Assembly (NCBI RefSeq): GCF_030034735.1
Contig: NZ_CP125370.1
Location: forward strand, 2,790,001 to 2,854,000
Length of the DNA: 64,000 nt
Source: Paenibacillus sp. RC334
Lineage (GTDB): Bacteria > Bacillota > Bacilli > Paenibacillales > Paenibacillaceae
Direction: 5' to 3'
A model generated the notes under the pieces. The model ran no database searches and was not told the origin of the DNA. It saw only the letters and a list, made by a program, of their open reading frames with translations. The translations under genes and the position numbers were made by a program. Position 1 is the first letter of the stretch. Each line of letters starts with the position of its first letter. Of the stretch, positions 1 through 11,416 are shown piece by piece.

Positions 1-526
1 GCCCGGAACCCGGCTTATCAGCGGAATTCCCGGAGGATTCAGGATCGGCCGGGTTAATGAATATAAGGTTGTAGCGGAAAAAAAACTGGTCGAAATTATA
101 GGCGGGCGTTTCGGATTTGAAGTCAATAAGCAGCAGACTATGGAATGTTATTAAATCCACATATTGATGCAGTACGTTTAACATTACCGTTATGTCACTG
201 TAGCCTGTAACAATTTTTGGATTATTCCGGATCACATTATAATCAAGATATGGAAGAATTCCTGCCACTCCTGTACCGCCTCTGGTGGGAAGTATCATTT
301 TAACCTGCTTGTTTTGAAACATCATCATCAAATCGGATGCCCGCTGCTCGTCTGTGCCGGCTAGAAACCCGTTTTGCGTATATACATATTGACCCAATAC
401 GACATTGAACTCCATTCCTCTCAAAGATTCGATCCGTGCATTAATTATATTTGCATCCAGCGGGCTACCCAAGGTAACGATTCCAACGGTATCACCTCTC
501 TGCAATATTGGCGGACGTATCGGCAT
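1..526 (-). CDS. LD-carboxypeptidase (peptidase family S66), N-terminal part, runs off left edge
   Basis: The first 175 residues of a family S66 serine peptidase are visible. This family (LdcA, MccF) trims the terminal D-Ala from muropeptides or cleaves peptide-nucleotide antibiotics in the cytoplasm. Visible marks are the opening RPP...GDTVGIVTLGSP, then TRGGTGVAG (81-89), ILPYLDY (90-96) and NPKIVTGYSDIT, which puts the nucleophile at Ser110. The Glu and His of the triad would lie beyond the window. The ATG at 526 is preferred because GGAAAGGAAG stands about 8 nt upstream; another in-frame ATG lies at 562 without a comparable site. The usual FHGPM segment reads FHSLL here, a small deviation. 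No neighbour indicates a specific substrate. Confidence 0.85.
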   Translation of the reverse strand, partial: MPIRPPILQRGDTVGIVTLGSPLDANIINARIESLRGMEFNVVLGQYVYTQNGFLAGTDEQRASDLMMMFQNKQVKMILPTRGGTGVAGILPYLDYNVIRNNPKIVTGYSDITVMLNVLHQYVDLITFHSLLLIDFKSETPAYNFDQFFFRYNLIFINPADPESSGNSADKPGSG

Positions 527-1066
527 ATACTTATCTTCCTTTCCTGAAAATAAAGAAGCCATCGTGATATTATGTCTTTAGATTATATTAGCAAAGCCGG
601 CTGCACAGTACTGAAAAGGAGCTAACGGTTATATTAAGTCACTTTGGGATAAAAGTAATATTAATAATTAGATGGGGGAATATGGGGATTAAGGTCGAAT
701 GACTCAAAATCCCCTACATATCTTTAACACCAAAAGCCCTTAATAGCAGGTTTTTTATTTTTCAATGTAGGTAAATTTTTGTCACGTAAAAAATGAACAA
801 ATGTTCCTACATCATGAGTTATTGACATAAATATCACCACATAACGTCAGGTAAGAGGAATAGTACAGCATACGCAATAAAAAACACTTCATTTGGAGAT
901 GAGTTCGAAAGGAGCAGTAGAGGGACAAAAACCTTAAGGAACAATATACACAAATCAGAAGGCTCTAAACGCATGGTAGAAAAATTTAGCGATTGTACGA
1001 AAGCCTAACAGCATTGGGAGTGAAACACGTCAATCCATCTCTATTGCCTTAAAGGAGAGACGCAAG
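527..1066. other. Intergenic DNA, no gene seen
   Basis: This stretch separates the minus-strand S66 peptidase from a plus-strand gene fragment. It is AT-rich and holds only very short open frames. A TTGACA hexamer at 822-827 could be a -35 box for the downstream fragment, but no good -10 is seen at the right distance. A ribosome site AAAGGAGAG lies just before the ATG at 1067. Confidence 0.5.
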
Positions 1067-1309
1067 ATGTCCGATTCGATTAAGGTTCACATATTACATT
1101 GCGGACAAGTACAGGTTGATATCGCGGTTCCATTCAGGCAGAAACCATGGAACCCTCTCGCAGCCACAGGCATTTTCCGCTTAAAAAAACACCAAATCAC
1201 ACTTCCAGTTTCTTGCTATTTGATTGAACATCCCAAAGGGCTTGTTCTAATTGATACAGGCTGGCATACCGCTTTACGTGGAGATCAGATTAAATATATG
1301 GGCAGATGA
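1067..1309 (+). pseudogene. N-acyl-homoserine-lactonase-like metallo-beta-lactamase-fold fragment
   Basis: Eighty residues match the start of MBL-fold proteins of the AHL lactonase (AiiA-like) group: an opening VHILHCGQVQVD strand, a FRLKKHQITLPVSCYLIEHP stretch and LVLIDTGWH. The zinc motif HxHxDH, which comes right after this region in full proteins of about 250-280 residues, is absent because a stop follows at GRQ...YMGR. The ribosome site AAAGGAGAG and start look intact, so this is a 3'-truncated gene rather than a functional small protein. DNA just downstream encodes the tail of an ArsR regulator, suggesting a deletion that joined two genes. Confidence 0.7.
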
Positions 1310-1328
1310 AGTTATCAGGTGAACTTAA

Positions 1329-1493
1329 AACCTGGCGAACTTACAAAAAACCAACTTATCTCGTCCAGTTGTATCTCACCATGTAAAGGTTTTGAAAGAT
1401 GCAAACATGATTGAAGTTGTAAAAGAGGGAACGAAAAATTACTATTTCATAAATGTGATGAAAAGCGATATTCAAGGTTATAAAGCTATTTGA
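1329..1493 (+). pseudogene. ArsR-family winged-helix regulator, C-terminal remnant
   Basis: An open frame without a start codon encodes LSRPVVSHHVKVLKDANMI followed by EGTKNYYF, the recognition helix and wing of ArsR/SmtB-type repressors. Full members are about 100 residues; only about 54 are left. It is in a different frame from the lactonase-like fragment that ends 20 bp upstream. Nothing suggests it is still expressed as a working regulator. Confidence 0.65.
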
Positions 1494-1637
1494 AAATATC
1501 GATTTATTTATAACGGAATCTCAGGAAGCTCCAGATAGTTCAGAAGAGTAGACTTGTCGCTAGGAACCCTTTTAGAATCGCATCATCGTGGTGTGGCTTG
1601 CTTGAGTTTGAAGACATGCTGTAGGTGAGTTATAACA

Positions 1638-1669
1638 AAAGCCATCAATAAATTCTTGATGGCTTTACT
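1638..1669 (+). terminator. Hairpin with 11-bp arms
   Basis: Arms AAAGCCATCAA (1638-1648) and TTGATGGCTTT (1655-1665) pair perfectly around a 6-nt loop. The T-rich right end fits a factor-independent terminator that is readable on either strand. Confidence 0.65.
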
Positions 1670-1825
1670 GTTACGTAACACTTAGAACTCAAAACTCGTA
1701 TAAGCGAAAGTGCCATGCTCGTAACCTTTATAAAGTAGCTTCGGTTGGTTATCTTTATTAGCCATATACCCGGTGTTTTAAAACATCTCTCGCATGGTGT
1801 GTTTTCCTGTATCTAGAGGAAAAGT

Positions 1826-2498
1826 ATGTATCCTCTGCTTGAACCTGACGAGTCGGCGATTCCTTTCAATGCGCTGGTTACGCTGGACCATGATGGACAC
1901 CCGGTGGTGATTGATCCTTGGGTGAAAAAGTATGGAACTGATGAATGGCTGTCTGATCTGCTACAGACCTCTGTACAACCGCTGATTCACTGGTTGTTCG
2001 CTCAAGGTATTGCACTGGAGTCGCATGCACAAAATATGCTGCTCATTCACAGGAAAGGCAAGCCCTCACGCATTGCCCTCAAGGATTTTCACGATGACAT
2101 CCGGTTTATGAAAAAGTCACTTGCGGATCCGGATTCTTGTCCAATCCTTGTTGAAGTACTGGAATATCACCGTCGTTTGAACCGCAATTCATTCCTTGAG
2201 ACGGATAAACCGGTAGAAGTACAAGATTTTATACATGATGCAAGAGCATTATCAGGTCACAGAACATCACTTCTGGAACAGGGTTCGCGGGATCATTGGT
2301 GACTATCAGCTGCGATTCCTTGAATATAACGAACGGTACGAGCTGTATTCCTTGTTTGATCCAAAGATCGGGGTAGAGCAATTGACGAAGCGCCGTTTGT
2401 TTCCAGATGATGAATTGCGCATTCATCAGATTCCGAATCCATTAGTACATACGTTTATGTATAAATATGGATTGAATAAGGATGAATTTAAAAAATAG
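1826..2498 (+). pseudogene. IucA/IucC-type NIS siderophore synthetase, 5'-truncated and frameshifted
   Basis: The piece matches the C-terminal half of NRPS-independent siderophore synthetases, which join citrate-like carboxylates to amines using ATP. Seen are YPLLEPDESAIPFNALVTL, LQTSVQPLIHWLFAQGI with the following ESHAQN, and the ATP/substrate segment ALKDFHDDIRF. At about 2235-2260 the frame changes by one base, and the downstream frame carries RRLFPDDELRIHQIPNPL, the usual end of the family. Full proteins have about 580-620 residues; only about 220 remain and a stop lies in frame just before the first ATG. It sits upstream of a Fur box and a siderophore importer, so it is probably the relic of a siderophore biosynthesis gene. 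Confidence 0.75.
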
Positions 2499-2556
2499 TA
2501 TATGAGATCAAAAGAATATTGCATGGACAGAAACTGGAATTATGAGATATTGTTTT

Positions 2557-2575
2557 AATAATGATAATCATTATT
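2557..2575. promoter_or_regulatory. Fur box (iron-responsive operator)
   Basis: AATAATGATAATCATTATT is a perfect 9-1-9 palindrome and matches the 19-bp Fur consensus except for its outermost bases. It lies about 40 bp upstream of the siderophore-binding lipoprotein start, as expected for iron-repressed import genes. Confidence 0.9.
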
Positions 2576-2613
2576 AATTGGGTTATTAAATAGAATCAAG
2601 GGGTTGAATTGCA

Positions 2614-3600
2614 ATGCAAGCAGAGAGACAGGAAATGGGGATTAAACCGTGGGTCCATTCGGTTATGCTGGCTGTACTTATGCTGCTACTCGCGGGCTGC
2701 GGAAATTTCGGTTCGGGTACTGCGGCGGAAACGGCACCGACGGACACCAAACAGGAAGAAACAGTAGCCAATACTGGTGATACACGTACGATTAAGGATG
2801 CTTATGGGGATGTTCAGGTCCCTGCGAAAGCCAGTCGAATTGTTGTACTGGACATTGGAGCTCTGGATAATCTGCTGGAAATGGGCATCAAGCCTGTAGG
2901 CGCACCTTCAATCTTGACGGCAGGAGATCCTTACCCGGTATATCTAAAAGGTACTGATGGCATCGAGAACATCGGATCTGTGAATGAACCGAACCTGGAA
3001 GCCATTGATGCACTGAAGCCAGATTTGATCATTGGTAATAAAGATACACATGATGCCATCCATGACCAGTTAAAACAAATCGCCCCTACCGTGTTTGTTG
3101 AGACATTGGGTGTAACGTGGAAGGAAAATCTGCAGCTTCATGCCGATGCTGTAAACAAGCTGGAGGACGGTAAGAAACTGTTGGATACATATCAGCATCG
3201 CATTAAGGAATTGAAGTCCGCACTTGCGGGCAAGGATGTCAAGGAAGTATCGTTGTTCCGTCCACGTGAAGACAAAATTCAGGTCTATCTGAAAGAAACC
3301 TTTGCAGGTACAATTATGGAAGACGTCGGAATTGTTCGTCCCGCAGTACAGCAGGATGCAGGCTTCTCCAAAGATATCACTGAAGAACAGATTGCCGATC
3401 TTGATGGTGACGTCATCTTCTGGTTCAACCGTGAGCCTGATGCCTTCGCCAAGCTGGAGAAAAGTCCGCTGTGGGCAACATTGAAAGGGGTTCAGAATCA
3501 AGCTGTGCACCCTGTTGACTGGGAGTACTGGATGAGCGGACTGGGTATTCAAGCCGTGAACAAAGTAGTCGATGACTTGAATACGTTTGTGGCCAATTAA
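2614..3600 (+). CDS. Iron-siderophore ABC transporter substrate-binding lipoprotein
   Basis: A 328-residue lipoprotein of the FecB/FeuA/FhuD class that captures ferric siderophore outside the membrane and hands it to the permeases encoded next. The N-terminus has a hydrophobic stretch (about 17-28) ending in lipobox LAGC with Cys29. The mature part begins with TRTIKDAYGDVQVPAKASRIVVL, here cited in two parts as TRTIKDAYGD and VQVPAKASRIVVL, which is the typical start of the cluster A-III fold. Motifs EPNLEAIDALKPDLIIG (about 129-145) and the C-terminal helix AVNKVVDDL also fit. AAGGGG stands 10 nt before the ATG. A Fur box just upstream implies repression in iron-replete cells. The exact siderophore cannot be read from sequence; the Btr-like neighbour favours a catecholate such as bacillibactin. 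Confidence 0.9.
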   Translation: MQAERQEMGIKPWVHSVMLAVLMLLLAGCGNFGSGTAAETAPTDTKQEETVANTGDTRTIKDAYGDVQVPAKASRIVVLDIGALDNLLEMGIKPVGAPSILTAGDPYPVYLKGTDGIENIGSVNEPNLEAIDALKPDLIIGNKDTHDAIHDQLKQIAPTVFVETLGVTWKENLQLHADAVNKLEDGKKLLDTYQHRIKELKSALAGKDVKEVSLFRPREDKIQVYLKETFAGTIMEDVGIVRPAVQQDAGFSKDITEEQIADLDGDVIFWFNREPDAFAKLEKSPLWATLKGVQNQAVHPVDWEYWMSGLGIQAVNKVVDDLNTFVAN

Positions 3601-3696
3601 GAGCTAAGCGTTCTGAGACACTTCTTAAAAATGAATTTCTGAAGCAGCACGTTATCCCTTCGCTCATGCTTTAACATGGTCATAGGTTAACCGTAG

Positions 3697-3729
3697 AATT
3701 GGGTCGTCGAATGTGACGATCCAATTTTT
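3697..3729 (+). terminator. Hairpin after the binding-protein gene
   Basis: Arms AATTGGGTCGTC (3697-3708) and GACGATCCAATT (3715-3726) pair around a 6-nt loop with one G-T pair, followed by a short T run. It may reduce readthrough from the abundant binding-protein mRNA into the permease genes. Confidence 0.6.
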
Positions 3730-3846
3730 CTGCATACTGCTCGTCTCTCATTATACTCATCTCCTATTATAATAGAGGGAAAAAATTTACGTATCCGTTT
3801 TTTTATAACTACATAATCAAGCAACAAGCAGGGTGGAGGCCGAACA

Positions 3847-4848
3847 ATGAACACGAACACCGGTATTAAATTCACTGGTTTAGCGACTATAATCTTGTTA
3901 ACACTTCTCACGTTTCTATTCAGCATCATGTTCGGCATCGTACAGATTCCATTGCGTGCTGTCGTTGATGCATTCTATTCGTTCGATGGTTCCCGTGAAC
4001 ACCTAATCATTCGAACCGTTAGGCTGCCAAGAGCAATTATCGCTGCAGGGGTTGGCAGCTCACTGGCTGTAGCTGGATGTTTAATGCAGGCGATCAGCCG
4101 CAACGCCCTGGCAGGACCTGAACTGTTCGGTATCAATTATGGCGCAGCACTTACCGCGGTACTTGCTTCCTTTTGGCTGGGAACCACATCCCTGCAATTA
4201 TTTGCATGGTCTGCTCTGTTGGGAGCAGCGGTTGCAGGAATACTGGTATTCCTTCTCAGTTCCACGGGCAGACAACCCTTAACTTCAGTAAAGCTGGTAC
4301 TGGCGGGAGCTACGTTGAATTTACTTTTTGCTTCATTGACCCAGGGTATTCTCATACTGAATGAGCAATCCCTGGATACGATGCGATTTTGGTTGGCAGG
4401 TTCGTTGACAGGCAGGGGTCTGGATCTATTCATTCAGGTACTGCCTTATCTGATCATTGGAATGATCTGTGCGTTTGCACTAAGCAGCCAGTTGAACATT
4501 TTGGGTCTGGGAGATGAAGTTGCCCAAGGATTGGGGCAGCAGATGATGATGATCAGAATGATCTGTATTATCGCCATTGTTCTGCTGGCTGGAAGTGCAG
4601 TGGCACTTGCAGGACCGATTGGATTTGTTGGGTTGGCCGTTCCACACATTGCAAGGCTGATAACGGGCAGTAACTATCGTTGGGTAATGCCTTACTCCGC
4701 TGTTCTGGGGGCGTTGTTGCTGCTCACGGCTGATATTGGGGCGCGATTTGTACTGCCTGGGCAGGAAATTCCCGTTGGAGTGGTCACAGCCTTCTTCGGT
4801 GCTCCTTTCCTCATTTATCTAGCCCAAAGAAAGGAAAGATCGATGTGA
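3847..4848 (+). CDS. FecCD-family siderophore ABC permease (first subunit)
   Basis: A 333-residue integral membrane protein with about nine hydrophobic segments, the length usual for FecCD/BtuC permeases. Family marks include LPRAIIAAGVGSSLAVAG followed by CLMQ and N...LAGPELFG (about 58-95), and near the end GPIGFVGLAVPHIAR (about 256-270), the cytoplasmic loop contacting the ATPase. It pairs with the next gene as a heterodimeric channel for the ferric siderophore. GGTGGAGG lies upstream of the ATG. The stop overlaps the next start, so translation is coupled. No ATPase gene is present in the locus. Confidence 0.9.
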   Translation: MNTNTGIKFTGLATIILLTLLTFLFSIMFGIVQIPLRAVVDAFYSFDGSREHLIIRTVRLPRAIIAAGVGSSLAVAGCLMQAISRNALAGPELFGINYGAALTAVLASFWLGTTSLQLFAWSALLGAAVAGILVFLLSSTGRQPLTSVKLVLAGATLNLLFASLTQGILILNEQSLDTMRFWLAGSLTGRGLDLFIQVLPYLIIGMICAFALSSQLNILGLGDEVAQGLGQQMMMIRMICIIAIVLLAGSAVALAGPIGFVGLAVPHIARLITGSNYRWVMPYSAVLGALLLLTADIGARFVLPGQEIPVGVVTAFFGAPFLIYLAQRKERSM

Positions 4849-5852
4849 TTTCTTCTATTATAAAGCGACGCGCAATCGCAATCATTCTGATTCTGATTCT
4901 GTTGAATGCAGGAACACTTGTTCTTAATGTTATTTTAGGAGATCGTTCTATCCCTTCGGGAGAAGTATTGCGGAGCTTGATGGGTAGGGGAGATCAGGAA
5001 TATCACTTCACTATTCATCAGTTAAGACTCCCCCGGGTGCTCACTGGTTTCCTGGTTGGGTGCAGTCTCGCAATGGCGGGAACGATCTTGCAGGTGATTA
5101 CGAGGAACCCGCTCGCTTCACCGGGAGTTATCGGACTGAATTCGGGTGCAGCAGCGGCGGTAGTTGCCATCATGGTACTGGTTCCTTCTTTTCCGATGCG
5201 TGATATGCCTTGGATCGCCTTCACTGGAGCCTTTCTTGCTGCCGCTGTAATCTACGGATTGTCATGGAGAAAAGGAGAGGCGAGTTCTACTGTTCGCATG
5301 CTGCTAATTGGTGTAGGCATATCCGCGATGGCGGGTGCGTTAATCACTTATTTGCTGACCGTGGGCAAAATATTTCGGGTCTCCCAGGCCTCTGTGTGGA
5401 TGGCAGGCAGTCTATATGGACGAACGTGGGAACACTTCTGGCCTTTGTTACCCTGGTTACTCATTCTGTTACTTCTATTAATATGGATGTGCAGAGTTCT
5501 GGATATGTTTCTGCTGGATGTGCAGTCGGCCGCAGGGTTGGGTCTTCGGGTGGAAATGATGCGAGTTCTATTCATTCTAATAAGTGTAGGACTGGCCGGA
5601 TCTGCGGTGTCGATGGCAGGAACCATTGGATTTGTTGGATTAATGGCACCACACATGGCGAAGCATATGGTAGGCAGCCGTAGTTTGATCCGCTTGCCGG
5701 TAGCAGCGTTGCTGGGCGGGCTGATCGTAATGCTTGCAGATCTCGCAGGACGAAAATTGTTCGCTCCGTATGAGATTCCAGCCGGATTAATTACTGCTTT
5801 CATCGGAGCACCTTATATGATCTATTTGCTGTTACGGCGCAGAGCTATATAA
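4845..5852 (+). CDS. FecCD-family siderophore ABC permease (second subunit)
   Basis: This is the partner permease, 335 residues, again with about nine membrane segments. Visible motifs are LPRVLTGFLVGCSLAMAGT (about 56-74), RNPLASPGVIGLNSGA and GTIGFVGLMAPHMAKH (about 258-273). Translation starts at a GTG that overlaps the previous stop in a GTGA arrangement, typical of coupled permease pairs. The gene ends 33 bp before the AraC-type regulator, so one transcript likely covers all three. As in feuABC of Bacillus subtilis, the ATP-hydrolysing subunit must come from elsewhere in the genome. Confidence 0.9.
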   Translation: MISSIIKRRAIAIILILILLNAGTLVLNVILGDRSIPSGEVLRSLMGRGDQEYHFTIHQLRLPRVLTGFLVGCSLAMAGTILQVITRNPLASPGVIGLNSGAAAAVVAIMVLVPSFPMRDMPWIAFTGAFLAAAVIYGLSWRKGEASSTVRMLLIGVGISAMAGALITYLLTVGKIFRVSQASVWMAGSLYGRTWEHFWPLLPWLLILLLLLIWMCRVLDMFLLDVQSAAGLGLRVEMMRVLFILISVGLAGSAVSMAGTIGFVGLMAPHMAKHMVGSRSLIRLPVAALLGGLIVMLADLAGRKLFAPYEIPAGLITAFIGAPYMIYLLLRRRAI

Positions 5853-5885
5853 TGAAGAAAAGGATTCAGAATGTAAGAAAGGCTG

Positions 5886-7481
5886 GTGCATCTTTTAATG
5901 CCGTCCTATGTGAACGAAGCCAATCTAATCTATCTTTTATCTTCAGTACGTAAAAGGAAGTTTCCAATGACCCGAAAAGCCAAACATGTTCGGGTTTCTG
6001 TATTCATATTATGCTTCATTACAGAGGGCGAAGGTGTTATTGTGCTTGATGGTACACTACAGAAGGTTCGTCCCCTTCAGTTATACTTGCTCGTACCAGG
6101 TATGATCGTGGAATTCCCTGAACAAGGCAGTACGTATGAATATTATGGAATTTGGTTTGAACCAATCAGGCTTACGAAGACCAAAGGAAGATATGATGCC
6201 ATACCTTCCTTATCATTATCCGGTGCACTCTCGCCAGGGTATATTGCAGTGCATCACCCTCAACAGATCCTTCAGCAGATCGTTCAGCTGTATCAACACA
6301 GCAGGCAGGAACGAAGCCGGGATTCCTTGGGGCAGAGGATTCAGTTGGAGGAATTGATCCAAGATATCGTGCAGAATGAACCGGAACAGCTTGCTACTTT
6401 AATGGATGAACGGGTTGAACGGAGCATCCTTTATATGGAGCAGCACTATACGGACAAAGTAAGCATTGAACAGCTGGCTAAAGCAGCAGGTGGTATGCCG
6501 CGGGTTGCTTTTTCACGTTTGTTCCGAAACGAAACAGGATTGCCCCCAGTCGAGTATCTGAGCAATGTGCGTATGACCCGGGCGAAGCAGATGCTTAATG
6601 TGAAGAACAGTCGGGTGAAGGAAGTGGCGGCTGCGGTCGGTTTTCGTAGTGAATTTTATTTCAGTCGCATGTTTCAGCGCATGGTGGGAGTGTCACCAAC
6701 ATTATATATGAAGCGGGGCAGATTAAAGGTTGCTGTAGCTTCCTCGCTGGGATTCGACGACCATCTGAAATCGGTTGGAATAGAGCCTGTCTGTGTGGTG
6801 GATCTCTTCCAGTATCCAGGTCAGAGCAATGAACAGTATGCAGAACGATTGCATAGCCAGCTGCTGGAATTGGAGCAGTCCAATCCAGATATGATCATTG
6901 CCGACCATTACCACACAGAGTTCAGGGAGCAGTTCAAACAAACGGCTGCACCAGTATTTCTGGATTTCTCTGTATGGGACTGGAAACGTAACTTCGAGAA
7001 AATTGTTGAGTTGGTCAACCGGGAACGGGAGGCCTCTGAGATGCTGACACGTCTGGATGTGCAGATTGAGACAACAGGACAGACGCTGCGCCGTGTTTTG
7101 GGCCAGGAGCGCATCACTATTATGCAAGTCAGCCACCGGACGATTGGAATTCAGGGGAGGGTAAACCACCCGCTGAATGAGCTGGTATACGGGGAACTCG
7201 GCCTGCGCCCAGGCAACCAGGCTCCTGCAGAACTGTGGCGAATGGAGCTGCAACCGAAATCTATGCCTGTATTGGAGACAGAGCATCTTTTTATCCATCA
7301 ACATCATGTTCTTGCTGGCAGCGAAAAACTCTATCACGAGTTGACGAGAACGTCCGTGTGGCCACAGATTCCGGCGGTGAGGCATGAAAAAGTACAGCGT
7401 ATTCCCAATTGGTTCGTGATGAGCTGGACACCTTTAGGCAGACAACGCATTATGAATGAATTGCTAGATAAGCTTCAGTAA
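5886..7481 (+). CDS. Btr-like AraC regulator fused to a siderophore-binding domain
   Basis: A 531-residue regulator with three parts: an N-terminal cupin-like region (about 10-110), two AraC helix-turn-helix motifs (about 175-280; the second ends VGFRSEFYFSRMFQRMVGVSP) and a C-terminal periplasmic-binding-protein fold (about 280-531) resembling FecB-type proteins. No signal peptide is present, so the binding domain acts in the cytoplasm. This layout is that of Btr (YbbB) of Bacillus subtilis, which activates feuABC when it binds bacillibactin. Its place after the two permeases supports the same job. The GTG at 5886 lies only a few bases after AAGAAAGG; an ATG at 5898 is the alternative, so the start is uncertain. 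No DNA site for it could be picked out. Confidence 0.85.
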   Translation: MHLLMPSYVNEANLIYLLSSVRKRKFPMTRKAKHVRVSVFILCFITEGEGVIVLDGTLQKVRPLQLYLLVPGMIVEFPEQGSTYEYYGIWFEPIRLTKTKGRYDAIPSLSLSGALSPGYIAVHHPQQILQQIVQLYQHSRQERSRDSLGQRIQLEELIQDIVQNEPEQLATLMDERVERSILYMEQHYTDKVSIEQLAKAAGGMPRVAFSRLFRNETGLPPVEYLSNVRMTRAKQMLNVKNSRVKEVAAAVGFRSEFYFSRMFQRMVGVSPTLYMKRGRLKVAVASSLGFDDHLKSVGIEPVCVVDLFQYPGQSNEQYAERLHSQLLELEQSNPDMIIADHYHTEFREQFKQTAAPVFLDFSVWDWKRNFEKIVELVNREREASEMLTRLDVQIETTGQTLRRVLGQERITIMQVSHRTIGIQGRVNHPLNELVYGELGLRPGNQAPAELWRMELQPKSMPVLETEHLFIHQHHVLAGSEKLYHELTRTSVWPQIPAVRHEKVQRIPNWFVMSWTPLGRQRIMNELLDKLQ

Positions 7482-7634
7482 CGTATTGAATTCTATAATA
7501 AGTCAGTGCAAATGGACGACGCTAACTATAGCATTTCATTCGCATCTCAGAGGATAGCGATGTTCGTACTTTATAATCCAACTACTGAATAAAAACTGAT
7601 TCAAAAGCATGTTGAGGAATATGTAAAAAATTAA

Positions 7635-7790
7635 ATTTCTAAGCCGCCAATCCGAGCGATACCCTTGGAAGAATGTAAACGTTACTTCGCATCCAAACCC
7701 GATTTTATGTACTCGCAGGTTTTGACAGTAAAAGGAGCTGAAAGCACTGTAACCATCGATGGAGATTTCTTTATCTGGTATATCGCATAG
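7635..7790 (+). pseudogene. Unidentified coding remnant
   Basis: A 51-codon open frame without a plausible start reads like protein (IPLEECKRYFASKPDFMY, then VKGAESTVTIDGDFFIWYIA) and ends directly at a terminator hairpin. I do not recognise the family. It is most likely the 3' end of a deleted gene. Confidence 0.3.
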
Positions 7791-7814
7791 AAGTCGCCAC
7801 GATGGCGGCTTTTC
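7791..7814 (+). terminator. Short GC-rich hairpin with T tail
   Basis: AAGTCGCC and GGCGGCTTTT flank a short loop directly after the stop at 7788-7790. The stem has 7 pairs including one G-T and a TTTT tail. Confidence 0.6.
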
Positions 7815-8455
7815 GTATTATCAGGTTAGCCAGAATCTTGTACTCTAAGGTTTTAGAAAACCATTAAAGTTAACGTCGCTGTTATGCTATAACAATAATA
7901 TGATATTTACTAGAAGCATTGGAAATAGGATTAATGACTATAAGACTGCTAAGGATGGTTCAATAAATTTATTATGCCATCGGAAAAACAAAGATCCGAG
8001 TATTTCGGGCTTAGTTGTGGTGCCTCCGTAAGGGGACACTTTTTTAGTGTCTTTATAATGTTATAAGAAACTCGCGAAAGAGCAGCGGACTCGTGACCAA
8101 GCAGGAGCATCCAGTAGGCCGATATCCTGCTTGTTTCCCGAAGTCCAAGAGTTGTCGGGTGATAAGAACATTATCTCATTCCCGACGGATTTTTATGAAG
8201 TGAAAATGGAGATATAAGAAATCGTAGGTGCTCAGGATGAGTTTGAAAAGTTCCAATAAATGAAGAACTGTAGGAGAAAAATTCAGTGAGGTAGCCGCGC
8301 TTCGTTCGCTGAACTAACGGGCAGGTTAGCTCAATAAGAACCCGACGCAACTTCAGGATTTCCTTAGGTTGCATAGGACCGCTAGGGAACTATGCAGTGA
8401 CTGAGTTCGGCTCGAACCATGGTTTTTGATGTGACTAATGATAGCAGGAAACCAA
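7815..8455. other. Gene-free, hairpin-rich stretch upstream of rph
   Basis: No credible reading frame is present. Several foldable segments are seen: GACACT/AGTGTC around T5 (about 8034-8050), AAGCAGGA/TCCTGCTT (8099-8106 and 8125-8132), GTCGGG...GATAA/TTATC...CCCGAC (8154-8186) followed by a T run, CTAAC/GTTAG (about 8313-8328), GCAAC/GTTGC (about 8347-8372). This could be a chain of decayed terminators, an intergenic repeat, or a structured leader. The sequence alone does not settle which. Confidence 0.35.
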
Positions 8456-8488
8456 AAAAGAACCTGGATAGTTTTATCAGGTTCTTTT
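8456..8488 (+). terminator. Terminator-like hairpin upstream of rph
   Basis: AAAAGAACCTG (8456-8466) pairs perfectly with CAGGTTCTTTT (8478-8488) around an 11-nt loop. It lies about 155 bp before the rph start, so it either ends an upstream transcript or attenuates a long rph leader. Confidence 0.75.
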
Positions 8489-8491
8489 ATA

Positions 8492-8521
8492 TTGCATATA
8501 AAACAGACACGATGATATAAT
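8492..8521 (+). promoter_or_regulatory. Possible sigma-A promoter for rph
   Basis: TATAAT at 8516-8521 is a perfect -10 hexamer. A weak -35 (TTGCAT, 8492-8497) lies 18 bp upstream. A second TATAAT is at 8536-8541 without a visible -35. Confidence 0.4.
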
Positions 8522-8642
8522 CGGATTACGACTTTTATAATTTTCATGGACATAATTAATACATCTTATATTTCAACTTTACCATGCCGGTAAACTCTTG
8601 TCAAATGATTTTTCTCAATTTAATGGTTAGGAGAAATGCTGA

Positions 8643-11258
<2,616 letters not shown>

Positions 11259-11320
11259 TGGCTGAATACGTCAAGTAATAGCCTCTGTCATAATGGACAG
11301 CATTAAATGCAACCTGTCAT

Positions 11321-11357
11321 GGATAAAAGGGCGGTTACCCTGTTCGTCCTTTTATCT
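11321..11357 (+). terminator. rph terminator
   Basis: A long stem GGATAAAAGGGCG / CGTCCTTTTATCT with a loop of about 11 nt lies 62 bp after the rph stop. Confidence 0.75.
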
Positions 11358-11416
11358 ACCCATCTTAGTTGGGTAATTGGCAGTAAATCTATTGCAGTAA
11401 TGGAGGTGTTAGTTCA

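Noticed and set aside
3070..3552. 160-codon minus-strand frame inside the siderophore-binding protein gene
   Set aside because: Antisense shadow of a well-supported lipoprotein gene.
8280..8400. T-box or riboswitch upstream of rph
   Set aside because: GAGGTAGCCGCG slightly recalls a T-box GGTGGNACCGCG, but the expected order of stems and the matching antiterminator are not visible.
8020..8642. Actinobacterial rifamycin-associated element (RAE) upstream of rph
   Set aside because: I could not find a sequence matching the known 19-bp element, and it is not described for Firmicutes.
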